NCBI GenBank assembly: GCA_030596265.1 | Contig: JAUVKM010000099.1 | Coordinates: 1 to 7,223, forward strand | Length of the DNA stretch: 7,223 nucleotides | Reading direction: 5' to 3' | Origin: Candidatus Cloacimonadota bacterium | GTDB lineage: Bacteria; Cloacimonadota; Cloacimonadia; Cloacimonadales; TCS61 | Part shown: positions 5,519-7,223 of the stretch, piece by piece | Layout of the letters: each line of letters opens with the position of its first letter | Numbering within the stretch: the stretch's first letter is position 1 | Translations under genes and position numbers: made by a program | The notes under the pieces: model-generated | Told to the model about the DNA's origin: nothing | Seen by the model: the letters and a program-made list of their open reading frames with translations, nothing else | Databases searched by the model: none

Positions 5519-7108
5519 TTACAGACTTGCAAACGGATTATCTTCGTCGATATGATTATTTTGTTTTTGTTCTTTCTTATATTTATGCCAACCATCTTTA
5601 TCATCATTAAAAGATTCAGGCATATTAGTTGGTTCAAGAGAAATTCTTTTTGCATCTTTATCTATCTTCACAATGCGAACTTTAAATTCTTCACCAACAT
5701 TCTTACTATCCAGATCAACTTTTGCAATTTTTATTTTAGATGCAGGCAACAGACCTGTAAGTCCATCACTGATCTTAATAAAAGCTCCAAAATTTACAAC
5801 ATTCTCGATCACGCCAGAAACAATATCACCCTCATTGATTGTCTCACCAATAACATCCCATGGATCTGGTTGAAGAGCTTTTAATGATAAGGATACTTTT
5901 TTATCTTCAAGATTGATCCTTAATATTTGAGCTTCTATAATATCACCTTCATTAACTACTTCCGAAGGATTATTTATGCGTCTTCCTCGAGATAATTCTG
6001 AAATTGGAATTAATCCCTCTACTCCCGGTTTAATCTCAACAAATGAACCAAAAGAAAGATTACGTACAACTTTACAGGTTAAAATTTGCCCTTCAGTTAA
6101 TTCGCGAAGTACTGCATCAACAGGATTCTCTTGAAGTGCTTTCATACTTAATGATATTTTGTCGCCTTTGATCTTGATAACTTTAGCTTTGATCTCATCT
6201 CCAATATTTAATATTTCAGATGGGGAGTCTATATGACCCCATGAAAATTGTGAAATATGTAAAAGACCGTCAACTCCACCAATATCAATAAATGCTCCAA
6301 AATTTGTGAGCCTTGTAACTACACCATCTACAACAGTATCGATTTCAAGTTTTTTTAACATCTCTTTACGCAATCTTCTCTTTTCTACATCCAGAATTTT
6401 CTTTCTGGAAACAACAATATTACGCCCTTTATCTTTAAAATCTATAATCCTGAAATCATAAGTTTCATTCATGAATTTCTTTGGCTCAATTACAATTTTG
6501 TCATCAATATGAGAGATTGGGCAGAAAGCCTTGATACCTGAAATATCTATTATATATCCACCTTTAGTCATAGATTGAACTTGACCACTTACCGGAATTT
6601 TCTCTTCAAATGCATCGTGAAGAATGTTCAAGTTTACTGATACAAGACTTTTAGCAATAAGTGTTTCTGTTTCAGTATCTTTTACAATATAACCTTCTAG
6701 GGTATCACCCACTTTAACAGATAACTCACCGGATTTATCTACATAATCCAGTTTTTCGGCATAAACATCCCTTTTGCCACCAAGTGTTACAAATATATAA
6801 GAATCTGTAATATTAATGATCTCTCCGGATACCTTATCGCCAATTTCAAGCTGTTTGATATTAACAAGTGAATCTTCTAACATCTGTTCAAAATTTTCGC
6901 CAGCTGTTTCTTCTGGCTGATCATCTTCTACAACATCTTCTGTTTCTTCTTTAATTTCTTCTTTTGTTTCAATTTGAGGTTCTTCCTTTGTTTCTTCTGG
7001 TTTTTCAGTTGTAATTTCCTCATTTTGGGTTGGTTTTGGATCAATCTTCTCCTCGGAAGTGTTCTTAACCTTTTTAGGTTCTACGACTTTTTCTTCTTTC
7101 GTTACCAT
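5519..7108 (-). CDS. rpsA: Ribosomal protein S1-type RNA-binding protein with five S1 domains
   Basis: A 529-residue cytoplasmic protein that in the S1 family binds mRNA at the small ribosomal subunit and aids initiation. Five S1 (OB-fold) domains are visible, at about 88-155, 170-238, 255-325, 338-412 and 425-494. Domains 3-5 carry the classic (N/S)FG(A/S)F(I/V) plus G(L/V).GL(L/I)P/H.S pattern (NFGAFIDIGGVDGLLHIS, SFGSFVEIKPGVEGLIPIS, NFGAFIKISDGLTGLLPAS) and the K.(V/I)SLS(M/L)KALQ ending in 3 and 4. Domains 1 and 2 are more divergent, as expected for the ribosome-docking end. Residues 1-72 form a Glu/Lys/Thr/Pro-rich, probably disordered acidic extension. The tail after 495 is hydrophilic and ends DNPFASL. 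The E. coli protein has six domains in 557 residues, so this is a shorter five-domain type. AGGAGA 4 nt before the ATG supports the start. It appears monocistronic and convergent with its neighbour. A general S1-domain protein is the alternative name. Confidence 0.9.
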   Translation of the reverse strand: MVTKEEKVVEPKKVKNTSEEKIDPKPTQNEEITTEKPEETKEEPQIETKEEIKEETEDVVEDDQPEETAGENFEQMLEDSLVNIKQLEIGDKVSGEIINITDSYIFVTLGGKRDVYAEKLDYVDKSGELSVKVGDTLEGYIVKDTETETLIAKSLVSVNLNILHDAFEEKIPVSGQVQSMTKGGYIIDISGIKAFCPISHIDDKIVIEPKKFMNETYDFRIIDFKDKGRNIVVSRKKILDVEKRRLRKEMLKKLEIDTVVDGVVTRLTNFGAFIDIGGVDGLLHISQFSWGHIDSPSEILNIGDEIKAKVIKIKGDKISLSMKALQENPVDAVLRELTEGQILTCKVVRNLSFGSFVEIKPGVEGLIPISELSRGRRINNPSEVVNEGDIIEAQILRINLEDKKVSLSLKALQPDPWDVIGETINEGDIVSGVIENVVNFGAFIKISDGLTGLLPASKIKIAKVDLDSKNVGEEFKVRIVKIDKDAKRISLEPTNMPESFNDDKDGWHKYKKEQKQNNHIDEDNPFASL

Positions 7109-7223
7109 ACTGTCTCCTGTTGATTTTTTTCAGTGTCAAAAAGATTTCATAAGTTACTTTGTCCAGATTTTTTTGTCTTTAGAATGAATATATCTTTTTA
7201 TTTTATATTAAATTAACAAAATA
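7109..7223 (-). promoter_or_regulatory. rpsA upstream leader, AT-rich, promoter not resolved
   Basis: No ORF covers these 115 bases. On the - strand the distal end holds TATAAA (7202-7207) as a possible -10. Its -35 would fall outside the window, giving a leader of roughly 90 nt. No clear terminator hairpin from a neighbour is visible. Confidence 0.3.
7113..7118 (-). promoter_or_regulatory. Ribosome binding site of rpsA
   Basis: Read on the - strand the sequence is AGGAGA-CAGT-ATG, a strong Shine-Dalgarno that fixes the start at 7108. This matters because the N-terminal extension is low-complexity and its start could otherwise be doubted. Confidence 0.85.

Noticed and set aside
5552..5884. 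Open frames on the + strand opposite the rpsA 3' part
   Set aside because: Antisense to S1 domains 4-5. Phe/Ile-rich low-complexity product with no start signals of note.
7134..7139. TTGACA on the - strand just upstream of rpsA as a -35 box
   Set aside because: With normal spacing the -10 would cover the ribosome binding site (and is not TATAAT-like), and transcription would start inside the coding sequence.

Overview
This 7.2 kb window is an AT-rich bacterial chromosome segment with five protein-coding genes, one of them cut by the left edge, plus one small ORF. The two-subunit glycine decarboxylase (separate gcvPA and gcvPB), a Gly-rich lipobox lipoprotein with PPC-like repeats, and a five-domain ribosomal S1 protein with an acidic N-terminal extension suggest an anaerobic Gram-negative-type bacterium. 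An uncultured FCB-group lineage such as Cloacimonadota is my guess. No rRNA or other phylogenetic marker that I can place by eye confirms it.

Left part (1-2543, + strand): the end of gcvPA overlaps gcvPB by 8 bp. Together they encode the P-protein (glycine dehydrogenase, decarboxylating) of the glycine cleavage system. The rest of that operon would lie to the left. A non-coding stretch (2544-2796) follows. It holds a GC-richer patch of inverted repeats, a strong hairpin, a TTGACA promoter candidate and the ribosome binding site of the next gene.

Middle (2797-3992, + strand): a monocistronic lipoprotein built of three tandem repeats of about 120 residues, closed by its own hairpin terminator.

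Centre-right (4052-5501, + strand): a very AT-rich gene for a stand-alone SIR2-like (NAD-binding/NADase-type) protein, a family often found in phage defence, followed 50 bp later by a 39-residue predicted single-pass membrane protein. This pair is bounded by a hairpin on each side, so it may be a self-contained transcription unit. It is the best candidate for an accessory (defence) system here, though the case is inferential.

Right part (5519-7108, - strand): rpsA, convergent with the SIR2 unit. A near-perfect A-tract/stem/T-tract terminator (5465-5501) can serve both strands. Its AT-rich upstream leader runs to the window edge. I saw no tRNA, rRNA, CRISPR array, IS element or integrase.
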